A stretch of DNA of 64,000 nucleotides, taken from positions 1 through 64,000 of the forward strand of contig NZ_VLKH01000003.1 of assembly GCF_007830175.1 (NCBI RefSeq), read 5' to 3'. The notes beneath the pieces were generated by a model, which saw only the letters and a program-made list of their open reading frames with translations, ran no database searches and had not been told where the DNA came from. This document shows, in pieces, positions 54,303 through 62,869 of this stretch. The DNA comes from Sedimentibacter saalensis. Its GTDB lineage: Bacteria > Bacillota > Clostridia > Tissierellales > Sedimentibacteraceae. Position 1 is the stretch's first letter. The number at the start of each line of letters is the position of its first letter. A program made the position numbers and the translations under genes.

Positions 54303-54448
54303 ACACAAAAAAAGAATCGGTTCCTTATTTCAGCAGCCAATTTGTTATTTCAGTAAATAACATTCTGGTTGCAAAAATCGAATATGATTCCACCATTTTG
54401 AAATATAATGATAAAATAACGGTTTTGCCTCTGCTTGGCGGAGGCTAA
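54242..54448 (+). CDS. MoaD/ThiS-like small sulfur carrier
   Basis: The 68-residue product overlaps the end of the aldehyde oxidoreductase gene by 61 bp in another frame, with AGAGGTGAT correctly spaced before its ATG inside that gene. It has the beta-grasp look (FVISVNNILVAKIEYDSTILKYNDKITVLPLLGGG) and the C-terminal Gly-Gly tail needed for thiocarboxylate formation; here there are three glycines. Position suggests supply of dithiolene sulfur for the enzyme's pyranopterin. A terminator hairpin covers its final codons. Confidence 0.75.
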   Translation: MYIFEEFISEKYPISLIEYINTKKESVPYFSSQFVISVNNILVAKIEYDSTILKYNDKITVLPLLGGG

Positions 54449-54457
54449 ACCGTTATT
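54415..54457 (+). terminator. Bidirectional terminator between the MoaD-like and aminotransferase genes
   Basis: An 11-bp outer stem, AATAACGGTTT/AAACCGTTATT, continues after a short bulge as an inner GCCTC/GAGGC helix, followed by T on the plus strand and TTTTAT on the minus strand. The arms include the last codons of the MoaD-like gene. Confidence 0.9.
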
Positions 54458-54459
54458 TT

Positions 54460-55650
54460 TTATTTAAGTTTTTTCAGTGCTTCTTCCATTCTGTCCATGC
54501 CGGTCTTTATGTTTTCCATGGAGTTTGAATAGGAAATTCTTATGTTGTGGGGTGCTAAAAATGCAGCTCCCGTTACAACAGCTATTCTGCTTTCTTCAAG
54601 CAGGTAATCGCACATGTCCATAGGATTGTTAATTATGAAATCCTTGTACTTCCTGCCGTAGAAATATTTGATATTCGGCATTACATAAAATGCTCCCTTT
54701 GGCTCATAGCATTTTATTCCTTCCATTTTGTTAAGTCTTTCCACTATGTACTTTCTTCTTTTGTCAAATTCCTTCTTCATTTCCTGGACAAATTCTTCTG
54801 AATTTCTCAAAGCTTCAATTGAAGCATACTGAGCCGGCGAATTAGGGCTTGTGGTTGTGTGCCCCTGGTAGTCGCTCATGGCCTTGATGACATCGGTGGG
54901 ACCTACTGCAAAACCTATTCTCCATCCCGTCATGGCGTAGGATTTCGAAACGCCGTTTATTGTGATTGTCTTTTCTTTTATTTCCGGTGAAATGGAAGCT
55001 GTGCAGCAATTTTGCTCTTCCGTGTAAATTAATTTTTCATAAATTTCGTCGGATATTATATAGAAGTTGTGCTTAACTGCAAGATTCCCTAGTTTTTCAA
55101 CGTCTTGTTTTTTGTATACGGCTCCTGTAGGGTTGTTGGGCGAATTTATGAGAACCGCTTTTGTTTTTGGAGTAATGTGTTTTGCAATTTTGTCTACATC
55201 TAGATCAAAGCCATTTGATTCATCCATTTCCACCAAGACTGCTTTTCCGCCTGTGAGCTTTATCATTTCAATGTAGCTTATCCAGCATGGTGTAGGAACT
55301 ATAACTTCATCATCAGGGTCAACTATGGCCATGAGAGCATTTGTCAGAGACTGTTTTGCCCCTGATGAAACAATCACATCTCTTACAGAATAGTCAAGAT
55401 TGTAGTCTTTTTTGAATTTTCTGCAAACTTCTTCTCTCAAGTCAATCATTCCAGCTGCAGGTGTGTATTTCGTCAATCCCAGGCTGTATGCTTCTTCTGC
55501 TTTTTTTATGATGTTCATGGGCGTATTGAAGTCCGGCTCTCCTATGTTAAAACCAATTACATCAATTCCCTGCTTTTTTAAAAATGCTATTTTTTCGGAT
55601 TGAGCCAGCGTAACTGACGGCACCATTTCCTGAATCCTTTTGCTTATCAT
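54460..55650 (-). CDS. Class I pyridoxal-phosphate aminotransferase (aspartate aminotransferase type)
   Basis: The 396-residue enzyme has the class I/II blocks: GFNIGEPDFNTP, LTKYTPAAGMIDLREEV, SSGAKQSLTNALMAI, NSPNNPTGAVY, DEIYEKLIY, the PLP lysine in NGVSKSYAMTGWRIGFAVGP and the carboxylate-binding Arg in NIRISYSNS. It is of the bacterial subgroup Ib (AspC/AatA of thermophiles and Bacillus). AGAGGTG precedes the ATG at 55650; the frame opens further upstream but without a site. It could transaminate aspartate, glutamate or aromatic amino acids. Confidence 0.92.
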   Translation of the reverse strand: MISKRIQEMVPSVTLAQSEKIAFLKKQGIDVIGFNIGEPDFNTPMNIIKKAEEAYSLGLTKYTPAAGMIDLREEVCRKFKKDYNLDYSVRDVIVSSGAKQSLTNALMAIVDPDDEVIVPTPCWISYIEMIKLTGGKAVLVEMDESNGFDLDVDKIAKHITPKTKAVLINSPNNPTGAVYKKQDVEKLGNLAVKHNFYIISDEIYEKLIYTEEQNCCTASISPEIKEKTITINGVSKSYAMTGWRIGFAVGPTDVIKAMSDYQGHTTTSPNSPAQYASIEALRNSEEFVQEMKKEFDKRRKYIVERLNKMEGIKCYEPKGAFYVMPNIKYFYGRKYKDFIINNPMDMCDYLLEESRIAVVTGAAFLAPHNIRISYSNSMENIKTGMDRMEEALKKLK

Positions 55651-55878
55651 TATACACCTCTTGGTATTAATTTTTAAAAATTTTATATAATTATAACACA
55701 GCAAATTGCAAAATCAATGCAAAATTACATATTCGTTAATTTAATGCAAAGAAAAATTTTTAATGATTTTTTAAGAAATATGTATTATAATAATCACCAT
55801 ATATAAAATAGTATATGCCATTAATCTGATATATATAAAAACAAACTAGATTTACAGTAAATTTTAGGAGATGATACA

Positions 55879-58200
55879 ATGTTATGTTCAGTATGCAAGA
55901 AAAATGTGGCTGTAATATATGTCAATAAAATTGTTGAAGGCAAAATGCAGACTATGGGCTTGTGCATTCCATGTGCAAAAAAACAAGGCCTTGCTCCCAT
56001 GGACCAGATAATGAACCAGAGCGGCATGAAACCTGAAGATTTTGAAAATATTAACAATCAGCTTACGGAAATAATGGGCGACATGGATTTGGAGAAGTTG
56101 ACTCAGACAATAAATTCAGAAGATGGGGAAGGAATGAACTCCCTCATGAATTTCATGAATTCTGCATTTACAGGATCAAATTCTAACAACAATGAGTTTC
56201 AGCCCACAGAAGAAGACGATCATGAAATAGAGACTCCAAATGCAGGAAGTGGCTCAGGTACAAAGGTTAAGGAAAAAGTAAAAAGAAAGAAATTAAAATA
56301 TCTGGACACTTACGGTTCAAACCTCACAGAGCAGGCAAGATATGGTGAAATTGACCGAATCATAGGCAGGGATCGTGAAATAGACAGGGTTATTCAGATT
56401 TTAAACAGACGTTCCAAAAATAACCCCATACTTATAGGTGAACCTGGAGTTGGAAAGACTGCCATCGCTGAAGGACTGGCTGTGAGAATTGCAGAACACA
56501 GGGTTCCTGTGAAGCTTTTTAACACTGAAATATACCTTCTTGACCTGACAGCAGTAGTTGCCGGAACACAGTTCCGCGGACAGTTTGAATCAAGAATGAA
56601 GGCAATAATCGATGAGGCAAAAAAAGCAGGCAACATAATTATCGTAATAGACGAAGTTCACAACATTGTGGGCGCAGGTGAAGCAGAGGGCGGAGCAATG
56701 AATGCTGCAAACATACTTAAACCTGCCCTTGCCAGAGGAGAAGTTCAAATCATTGGCGCCACAACATTGGATGAATACAGAAAACACATTGAAAAAGATA
56801 CGGCCCTTGAGAGAAGATTCCAGCCTGTAATGGTTGATGAGCCTTCTATTGAAGATTCCATAGAAATCGTCAAGGGAATAAAGGATTACTATGAGTTGTA
56901 CCACAATGTAAAAATAACCGACGAGGTTATTGAACAAGCAGTACTCATGTCTGAAAGGTACATTACTGATAGGTTCCTTCCTGACAAGGCAATTGACGTT
57001 ATAGACGAAGCAGGCTCAAGAGCAAACCTTAAAAACAAGGGGCTTGTGGAACTTGAAGCTTTGAAATCAGAACTTTCAAGCATCAGGGATGAAAAAGAAG
57101 AAGCTGCTGAAAATGATGATTATGAAAGAGCAGCCGAACTCAAGGTAAGCGAAATTAGAATTGAAGCAAAAATAAAGGAATTGTCCAATGAATGCGAAAA
57201 TGTGTTCCTTACAACAGAAGACATAGCATATGTAATTGAAGCATGGACTAAAATTCCTGTTCAGAGAATAAATGAAGTCGAGGCAGAAAAGCTAATAAAC
57301 TTAGAAGACAGACTGCACAGGAGAGTCATTGGTCAGCATCCGGCTGTAACAAGCCTTGCAAGAGCCATAAGAAGAAATCGCTCAGGATTCAAGAAGAAGA
57401 AAAAACCTTCATCCTTCATTTTTGTCGGACCTACAGGTGTTGGAAAAACAGAGCTTGCAAGAACATTGGCTTATGAACTGTTTGAAAATGAAGATGCCAT
57501 GATAAGACTTGACATGTCTGAATACATGGAAAAGCATACTGTATCTAAGCTTATTGGAGCTCCTCCGGGATATGTGGGATACGATCAGGCAGGATTTTTG
57601 ACAGAAAAAATCAGAAGAAAGCCTTATTCAGTAATACTGCTTGATGAAATAGAAAAAGCCCACGAAGATGTGTTCAACATCCTCCTTCAGATTCTTGAAG
57701 ACGGAAGGCTCACTGACAATCAGGGAAGAACCGTAAACTTTGAAAATACGGTTATAATCATGACTTCTAATGCAGGAACTTCAATCAAATCTAACAAAAT
57801 CGGCTTTGAAAACAAGGAATACGAAGCAATGGAAGCAAAAGTAAAGGATGCTTTAAAGCAGGCATTCAGACCTGAGTTTTTAAACAGAATTGATGACATA
57901 ATAGTGTTCAGCGAACTTTCAAAAGAAGAACTCAGCAAGATTGTGGAACTTATGCTCAAGGAAGTTGTTCAAGAAGGCAAGGAAAAGAAAATTTCGCTCA
58001 CTATAACAGATAAAATGAAAGATTTCATCCTTGAAAAAGGATACAACACAAAGTACGGAGCAAGACCTTTAAGACGTGCTATTCAAAAATATGTTGAAGA
58101 TGAAGTTTCTGAGGCATATTTGAGAGGAACTTTAAAAGAAGGAAGCTCTGCAACTATTACAGTAAACGATGAAGGCAAGACAGAATTAATAATAGCATAA
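55879..58200 (+). CDS. clpE: ClpE-type AAA+ unfoldase
   Basis: The 773-residue protein starts with a zinc finger, C3-x2-C6 and C34-x2-C37, the hallmark of ClpE, in place of the usual Clp_N repeats. Two AAA+ modules follow: Walker A GEPGVGKT (about 190) and GPTGVGKT (about 515), a short middle coiled coil with a UVR-like motif (EEAAENDDYERAAELKVSEI) and a C-terminal ClpB_D2 domain. ClpE hands misfolded proteins to ClpP during stress. AGGAGATG precedes the ATG. No clear CtsR or CIRCE operator was found upstream. Confidence 0.92.
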   Translation: MLCSVCKKNVAVIYVNKIVEGKMQTMGLCIPCAKKQGLAPMDQIMNQSGMKPEDFENINNQLTEIMGDMDLEKLTQTINSEDGEGMNSLMNFMNSAFTGSNSNNNEFQPTEEDDHEIETPNAGSGSGTKVKEKVKRKKLKYLDTYGSNLTEQARYGEIDRIIGRDREIDRVIQILNRRSKNNPILIGEPGVGKTAIAEGLAVRIAEHRVPVKLFNTEIYLLDLTAVVAGTQFRGQFESRMKAIIDEAKKAGNIIIVIDEVHNIVGAGEAEGGAMNAANILKPALARGEVQIIGATTLDEYRKHIEKDTALERRFQPVMVDEPSIEDSIEIVKGIKDYYELYHNVKITDEVIEQAVLMSERYITDRFLPDKAIDVIDEAGSRANLKNKGLVELEALKSELSSIRDEKEEAAENDDYERAAELKVSEIRIEAKIKELSNECENVFLTTEDIAYVIEAWTKIPVQRINEVEAEKLINLEDRLHRRVIGQHPAVTSLARAIRRNRSGFKKKKKPSSFIFVGPTGVGKTELARTLAYELFENEDAMIRLDMSEYMEKHTVSKLIGAPPGYVGYDQAGFLTEKIRRKPYSVILLDEIEKAHEDVFNILLQILEDGRLTDNQGRTVNFENTVIIMTSNAGTSIKSNKIGFENKEYEAMEAKVKDALKQAFRPEFLNRIDDIIVFSELSKEELSKIVELMLKEVVQEGKEKKISLTITDKMKDFILEKGYNTKYGARPLRRAIQKYVEDEVSEAYLRGTLKEGSSATITVNDEGKTELIIA

Positions 58201-58205
58201 AAAAT

Positions 58206-58228
58206 AGAACCTGGTCTATCCAGGTTCT
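58206..58228 (+). terminator. Hairpin between clpE and degV (probably bidirectional)
   Basis: A 9-bp perfect stem, AGAACCTGG/CCAGGTTCT with a 5-nt loop, lies between the convergent stops. The T content after it (TATTTATT) is modest. Confidence 0.75.
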
Positions 58229-58243
58229 TATTTATTATAGTAT

Positions 58244-59086
58244 TTATTTGTTTAAAAAGCTAACACCCAGAACTCCTGGTCCCGCGTGAGTTCCAATTAC
58301 AGGTCCTATTTCCTGTTCAATTATTTCTTTGATTTTATATTTTTCTTCGATAGTTTCTCTCAGAACTTTCAGCTGGTCGTAGCTTCGGGCATGGAACAGC
58401 AGCACTGTTTTGTCAGACAAGTCATAGTTGTTTTTTTCAATCCATTCGTCAATCCACTTTATTGTTTTGTTCTTGCCTCTTACCTTTTCAATTACTGCAA
58501 GCTTTCCATCTTTGATTTCTATTACAGGCTTAATGTTTAAAATTGAACCAACAACAGCCTGCCCCTTTGAAAGACGTCCTCCCTTTTCAAGGTACTTCAG
58601 GGTATCAAGACCTGCTATGGCAACCACCTTATCTTTTGTTGCTTCAAGTTCTGCAACTATCTGGTCAATTGTCTTTTTTTCATTTACAAGTCTTATTGCT
58701 TCAAGTATCAATGAAAATGTTCCAAGGCACACGCTTCTTGAGTCAATTATACGTATGTTGTCACTGCCTATCATGTCCTTTGCTATACGTGCTGAATCAT
58801 ATGTTCCGCTGAATTCAGAAGCTAAAAATATACCCAGAATCTGGTCACCTTCAAGAAGTATTTCACTGAATGCTTCAACGAAAGCACCAGGAGAAACTTG
58901 AGATGTGGTAGGTAGCTTTTCTGCTTTTTCAAGCTTTTCGAAAAATTCAGATGAGCTCAGCTCAACCTTGTCCAAAAAAGACTTATTTTCAAAGTTCACA
59001 GTCAGCGGAACCATTTTCAGGTTGTATTTTTCAATTATTTCATCTGTTACATCTGACGTGCTGTCTATTACTATTCTAATTCCCAT
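58244..59086 (-). CDS. DegV family fatty-acid-binding protein
   Basis: The 280-residue protein has the DegV blocks: IVIDSTSDVTDEIIEKYNLKMVPLTVNF, LPTTSQVSPGAFVEAF, LASEFSGTYDSARIAKDM, DSRSVCLGTFSLILEA, GLDTLKYLEKGGRLSKGQAVVGSILNIKPVIEIKDG and the C-terminal GPVIGTHAGPGVLGVSF. DegV/FakB-type proteins bind fatty acids and, in some species, present them to FakA kinase. No fakA is present in this window. Confidence 0.93.
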   Translation of the reverse strand: MGIRIVIDSTSDVTDEIIEKYNLKMVPLTVNFENKSFLDKVELSSSEFFEKLEKAEKLPTTSQVSPGAFVEAFSEILLEGDQILGIFLASEFSGTYDSARIAKDMIGSDNIRIIDSRSVCLGTFSLILEAIRLVNEKKTIDQIVAELEATKDKVVAIAGLDTLKYLEKGGRLSKGQAVVGSILNIKPVIEIKDGKLAVIEKVRGKNKTIKWIDEWIEKNNYDLSDKTVLLFHARSYDQLKVLRETIEEKYKIKEIIEQEIGPVIGTHAGPGVLGVSFLNK

Positions 59087-59174
59087 AATAACCTCTCATT
59101 ATCTTTCATATCAAATTTTTTGACTGTTAAAGTAATATTATGCAACTATTCCGTAAAACAGAATAGTTTGTAAG

Positions 59175-59618
59175 CTAAAATTTGTATTTATGATTAAAGA
59201 AAACATCTATGTTTGACAAAACCTTTATCAAAAGCTCTTCCTCTTTGCTGTCCAGTTGCTGCAAGGCGCTTATAACAAGGTCCTTGTGAAAGTCCTCATG
59301 AGCTTTAAAAGCCTCCATTCCCTTATCAGTCAGCTTGATTTTAATAACCCTTCTGTCCTCTACAGAACGGCGCCTTTCAACATATCCTTTTTTGATAAGG
59401 TTGTCTATGGCAGTTGTGAGCGTGCCTGACGTAACCTTCAAATCCTTTGCCGTATCAGACATAGTACGTTCTTTGTTTACTCCGATGTTATCAATTACAT
59501 GCATTTCAGATATTGACAAATCAAAAAAGTTTCCAGTTCTCAAACATTTTTCTTCAATATCCAAGATGTTTGCAAAAAGTCTTACAAGTATTTCATTTAC
59601 AGTTTCATGATTGCTCAT
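59175..59618 (-). CDS. MarR-family transcriptional regulator (FabT-like)
   Basis: The 147-residue protein has a MarR winged helix: LSISEMHVIDNIGVNKERTMSDTAKDLKVTSGTLTTAIDNLIKKGYVERRRSVEDRRVIKIKLTDKG. The sequence resembles FabT, the regulator of fatty-acid synthesis in some Bacillota, and the neighbouring degV gene would fit a lipid theme, but this is only suggestive. It is preceded by AT-rich DNA containing an imperfect repeat of TTGAT-type arms. Confidence 0.85.
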   Translation of the reverse strand: MSNHETVNEILVRLFANILDIEEKCLRTGNFFDLSISEMHVIDNIGVNKERTMSDTAKDLKVTSGTLTTAIDNLIKKGYVERRRSVEDRRVIKIKLTDKGMEAFKAHEDFHKDLVISALQQLDSKEEELLIKVLSNIDVFFNHKYKF

Positions 59619-59680
59619 TAGACCACCTCAATTTATTTTGATAATCAAATTATATTTATAATATCAAGATTTGTCAAGCT

Positions 59681-60271
59681 TTAATTGCGAAGAAGGTACC
59701 TCCACAAGAAATCTTTGGCTTCCTCGGCATAATCAATATTAATGCGCTTTGTTTTCTCTACGGCAAAATTTCTAAACCCATCATCTTCCAAATAAATTTC
59801 ATTTCCCGTAAGGTCAATGCCGTTTTCCTCTTTTGTGATTTTAAGAGCGTTGCACAGCTTACCGGGACCGTTTGAAAGATTTTTTAGCTGAGATTTTGTC
59901 AGGCTTTCCAATGGCTTATTGTATCTGTTCATGCACATGGCATCAATATTTATTACAGGTTCAACAGATCTTATAAGAACTGCGCTGCATATTCCTTCCC
60001 CTTCAGTAACAAAATTAAGACAGTAATACATTCCATAAATGAAATAAACATAGGTGAATCCAGGAGGTCCGAACATTATTTTTGTTCTGGGGGTTACTTT
60101 TCCGCCGTACCCATGGCTTGCCTTATCAATTTCAGCAATGTATGCTTCAGTTTCTGTTATGCGTGATTTGATTAAAACATCATCATACTTTCTGACAAGA
60201 AGTTTGCCAAGCAGATCTTCCCCCACCAGCCTGGCATCCCTGTCATAAAAATCTCTTTCTAATTTATACAT
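59681..60271 (-). CDS. mpg: 3-methyladenine DNA glycosylase (AAG/MPG type)
   Basis: The 196-residue enzyme removes alkylated purines from DNA. It has the AAG blocks LLGKLLVRKYDDVLIKSRITETEAYIAEIDKASHGYGGKVTPRTKIMF (including the catalytic Glu in TETEAY), YVYFIYGMYYCLNFVTEGEG and NGPGKLCNALKITKEENGIDL. It lies 9 bp after tatD on the same strand and is probably co-transcribed with it. Confidence 0.93.
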   Translation of the reverse strand: MYKLERDFYDRDARLVGEDLLGKLLVRKYDDVLIKSRITETEAYIAEIDKASHGYGGKVTPRTKIMFGPPGFTYVYFIYGMYYCLNFVTEGEGICSAVLIRSVEPVINIDAMCMNRYNKPLESLTKSQLKNLSNGPGKLCNALKITKEENGIDLTGNEIYLEDDGFRNFAVEKTKRINIDYAEEAKDFLWRYLLRN

Positions 60272-60280
60272 ACTCTCCTG

Positions 60281-61054
60281 CTAAAGACAAAATAATCTTT
60301 TGAAATTCATGCTTGTTTTTTCTGCAACTTCTTCTGCTGTAATATTTCTAATGGCAGCAATTTCTTCCGCCACATATTTCACGTACTTAGGCTCATTTCG
60401 TTTTCCTCTGAAAGGCTCCGGCGTCAAATACGGAGAATCAGTCTCGATTAAAAGCCTGTCAAAAGGAACATCATGTGCAACAAGCTTCGGTGTCTTTGAT
60501 TTTTTAAATGTTACGGGACCTCCAAGAGAAATATAAAAGCCCAGTTTTATAAATTCTTTTGCCATTTCAACACTGCTTGAATAACAGTGAAGAATTCCTC
60601 TTGTTCCGCTGTAATGCTCTTCCTTCATAATTTTAAACACATCTTCATGGGCATCTCTGTCGTGAACAATGTATGGAAGATCGAGCTCCTTTGCAAGCCT
60701 TATCTGTTCCCTGAACCATTTGCGCTGGGTTTCCCTGTCAGAATTGTCATAATAATAATCAAGTCCAATTTCGCCTATTGCTATTACTTTTTTATTATTT
60801 GCCATTTCCTTAAATAAATTCATTGTATTGTCGTCCATACATTTTGAATCATGAGGATGACATCCTACGGCAGCATAAATAAAAGGATATTTTTCTGCAA
60901 GCTTTACCGCATTTTGTGATGTCTTCAAATCAGCTCCGGGGTTTAAGACGGTATCCACATCATTGTCATACAATGAATTTATAAGTTCTTCCCTGTCACC
61001 GTCAAAACTTTCATCATCAAGATGTGCATGGCTGTCTGTTAATTTATTTTTCAC
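60281..61054 (-). CDS. tatD: TatD family metal-dependent DNase/hydrolase
   Basis: The 257-residue TIM-barrel protein has the metal ligands in DSHAHLDDESF, GEIGLDYYYD, VHDRDAHEDVF, GILHCYSSS and LIETDSPYLTPEPFRGKRNEP. TatD enzymes are 3'-5' exonucleases and quality-control hydrolases. Its start overlaps the upstream membrane protein gene by 11 bp. Confidence 0.94.
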   Translation of the reverse strand: MKNKLTDSHAHLDDESFDGDREELINSLYDNDVDTVLNPGADLKTSQNAVKLAEKYPFIYAAVGCHPHDSKCMDDNTMNLFKEMANNKKVIAIGEIGLDYYYDNSDRETQRKWFREQIRLAKELDLPYIVHDRDAHEDVFKIMKEEHYSGTRGILHCYSSSVEMAKEFIKLGFYISLGGPVTFKKSKTPKLVAHDVPFDRLLIETDSPYLTPEPFRGKRNEPKYVKYVAEEIAAIRNITAEEVAEKTSMNFKRLFCL

Positions 61055-61610
61055 TTTTATTATCCTTCTTACTCTTATTTGATTTCTTCTTGGTGCTTCT
61101 GTATTCTTTCACCAGCTCCTTGAACTCCTCAAGCTGTGGGTCATCCTTCATGAATGTAACATCAATAGATGCATCTCTTGTTCCCACATTGTAAAGTATT
61201 TTCGCCTTTACCTTGTTTTTTGCATCCGGTTTCAAGTAATTTACACCCTTGATTTCTTCCCATCTGATAAGATAGTTTTTTTTGTGAATCCCCAAAGTTG
61301 AAATCTTTGTCTTCTTCAACATGGGTACATACAAGAATATCATTAAAATTGGCAGTATAACCATCCCCAACACAGAATCATCAGTGTATGTCTTGGTGTT
61401 AATCATTCCAATTACTGCAAATCCTGAAAATATAATCAGAGCAATCAATACGATGCTGCTTACCAAGTGCGTTGATTTTTCATCTATGTTTAAATTCATT
61501 AGCACCTGCATATTTTCTTTTTTATACTTCATGTTGTTTCTTACATTTGTAGTAATAAAAAATGTAATGAGCAAAATCATTAATAGATACATTATTGAGG
61601 CAAAATTCAT
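61044..61610 (-). CDS. Membrane protein of unknown function
   Basis: The 188-residue protein has three or four membrane helices: one at the N-terminus (about 5-22) and two or three between 48 and 105. A C-terminal soluble domain follows with LGIHKKNYLIRWEEIKGVNYLKP, reminiscent of a bacterial PH-like/DUF5673 fold, and a lysine-rich tail. No function can be assigned. It overlaps tatD and leads the tatD-mpg unit. Confidence 0.6.
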   Translation of the reverse strand: MNFASIMYLLMILLITFFITTNVRNNMKYKKENMQVLMNLNIDEKSTHLVSSIVLIALIIFSGFAVIGMINTKTYTDDSVLGMVILPILMIFLYVPMLKKTKISTLGIHKKNYLIRWEEIKGVNYLKPDAKNKVKAKILYNVGTRDASIDVTFMKDDPQLEEFKELVKEYRSTKKKSNKSKKDNKSEK

Positions 61611-61701
61611 ATTTTTTCCCTTCTGTTCTTAAAATTTATTTATATACAAGTGTAGCATAATGCTCATTATTTTTCAAGATATACAATCATTATCATTAAT
61701 G

Positions 61702-61726
61702 AAAAAACCCCATTGCTATAATGAGG
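61702..61726 (-). terminator. Terminator of the M19 dipeptidase gene
   Basis: On the minus strand CCTCATT (61726-61720), a 5-nt loop and AATGGGG (61714-61708) are followed by six T. It lies about 160 bp after the stop codon because repeat copy B is inserted between them. Confidence 0.8.
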
Positions 61727-61884
61727 TCGAGTTGATGACAAATTAACATTTGACGTTGTCATTCTGAGGGCGACACGTAAGAATCTCATATTTTCAATAA
61801 AAGATGAGATCCTTCACTATCGTTCAGGATGACAGCGTCGGAGTTTGTCAATAGTTTGACTCTATTATTACAATGGGGTCGAGT
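61720..61884 (-). repeat. MITE-like palindromic element, copy B
   Basis: The core (61854-61754 on the minus strand) matches copy A at 19241-19342 almost base for base through CTATTGACAAAC, GTCATCCTGAACGATAGTG, ATGAGATTCTT and CTCAGAATGACAACG. TGACAAA and TTTGTCA mark its ends as inverted repeats. It is bracketed by 13-bp direct repeats with one mismatch, AATGAGGTCGAGT (61720-61732) and AATGGGGTCGAGT (61872-61884). The left repeat is part of the dipeptidase terminator, so insertion seems to have split that terminator from its gene. Confidence 0.75.
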
Positions 61885-62859
61885 TTATCCTATTACTTTT
61901 TTTATAATGTTGTGGAAATTCTTGTACGCAACCTTCTCAATATCTTCGGCTGTAAAACCTGCTTTTTCCATTTCGATCAGCAACTTGCTTGTCTTTGAAG
62001 CATCTTCCAGCCCTTTTGTATAAGAAGTTTCCTGCTGGCTGAAGCTGCTCATGGAACTGTCATCAAGAAAGTCACAGTAGTCCATGCCTATTCCAACGTG
62101 GTCTATTCCCATGACATTTGCCATGTGTTCAATATGTTGAACAAGCATTCTCACATCCTGCTTTTCAATGTCGTGATGTACAAACTCATTGAATGAATTT
62201 ATACCCACTACTCCTCCCAATTCTGCAATCTTTTTAAGCTGCTCATCAGAAAGATTTCTTGGAACATCACATAAATGTTTACAGTTGGAATGAGATGCTA
62301 TTATAGGACTATCTGTTTCATATGCCACATCCCAGAAAGACTTCTCATTTAAGTGGGAAACATCAAGGAGCATTCTTTTGTTGTTTATTTTACGAACTGC
62401 TTTTTTCCCCAGCTCAGTAATTCCTCTTTGAGGATTACCTCTTACACCTGTAGCCAGGGCATTTTCTTCGTTCCATGTAAGACTTGCATGTCTTGCACCA
62501 AAGTCATAGAAATAATCTATTAAGTTCAGATTTTCACCGATGCTGCTCAATCCCTCAAGGCCTATGAATACATAAAGTTTTCCTTCCCTTTTGGCTTTTT
62601 CAATGTCATCAAATGATCTGGCAATCAATATAGAATCTTTGATATACTCGGATTCTTTTTTGATTGAGTCCACAATTTCCATAGCTCTTTTGTATGGCTG
62701 ATCTGTATATGGAGGATCAATCCAAATTACAAATATGCTGCCTGTTATGTTGCCCTTCTTTAATTTGTCTAGATGGTATCTTCTTATTATATCTTTTTCG
62801 CCATTTAAAGTCTTTATCGCAACATCTGTCCATATATCTGAATGGCCGTCAAAAATCAT
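61885..62859 (-). CDS. Membrane-dipeptidase-like peptidase (M19 family)
   Basis: The 324-residue zinc hydrolase shows the M19 ligands: FDGHSD near the N-terminus, GLEGL (bridging Glu), LLDVSHLN, IIASHSNCKHLCDVPRNL and VGIGMDYCDF. Bacterial members cleave dipeptides, including D-amino-acid-containing ones. It lies 10 bp downstream of the DUF819 transporter-like gene, a pairing that suggests uptake and cleavage of a dipeptide. Confidence 0.92.
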   Translation of the reverse strand: MIFDGHSDIWTDVAIKTLNGEKDIIRRYHLDKLKKGNITGSIFVIWIDPPYTDQPYKRAMEIVDSIKKESEYIKDSILIARSFDDIEKAKREGKLYVFIGLEGLSSIGENLNLIDYFYDFGARHASLTWNEENALATGVRGNPQRGITELGKKAVRKINNKRMLLDVSHLNEKSFWDVAYETDSPIIASHSNCKHLCDVPRNLSDEQLKKIAELGGVVGINSFNEFVHHDIEKQDVRMLVQHIEHMANVMGIDHVGIGMDYCDFLDDSSMSSFSQQETSYTKGLEDASKTSKLLIEMEKAGFTAEDIEKVAYKNFHNIIKKVIG

Positions 62860-62869
62860 GATTTTCTCC

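Noticed and set aside
55680-55878. CtsR or CIRCE operator upstream of clpE
   Set aside because: Neither the tandem heptad of CtsR nor the CIRCE inverted repeat is present; a TATAAT at 55788-55793 has no convincing -35.
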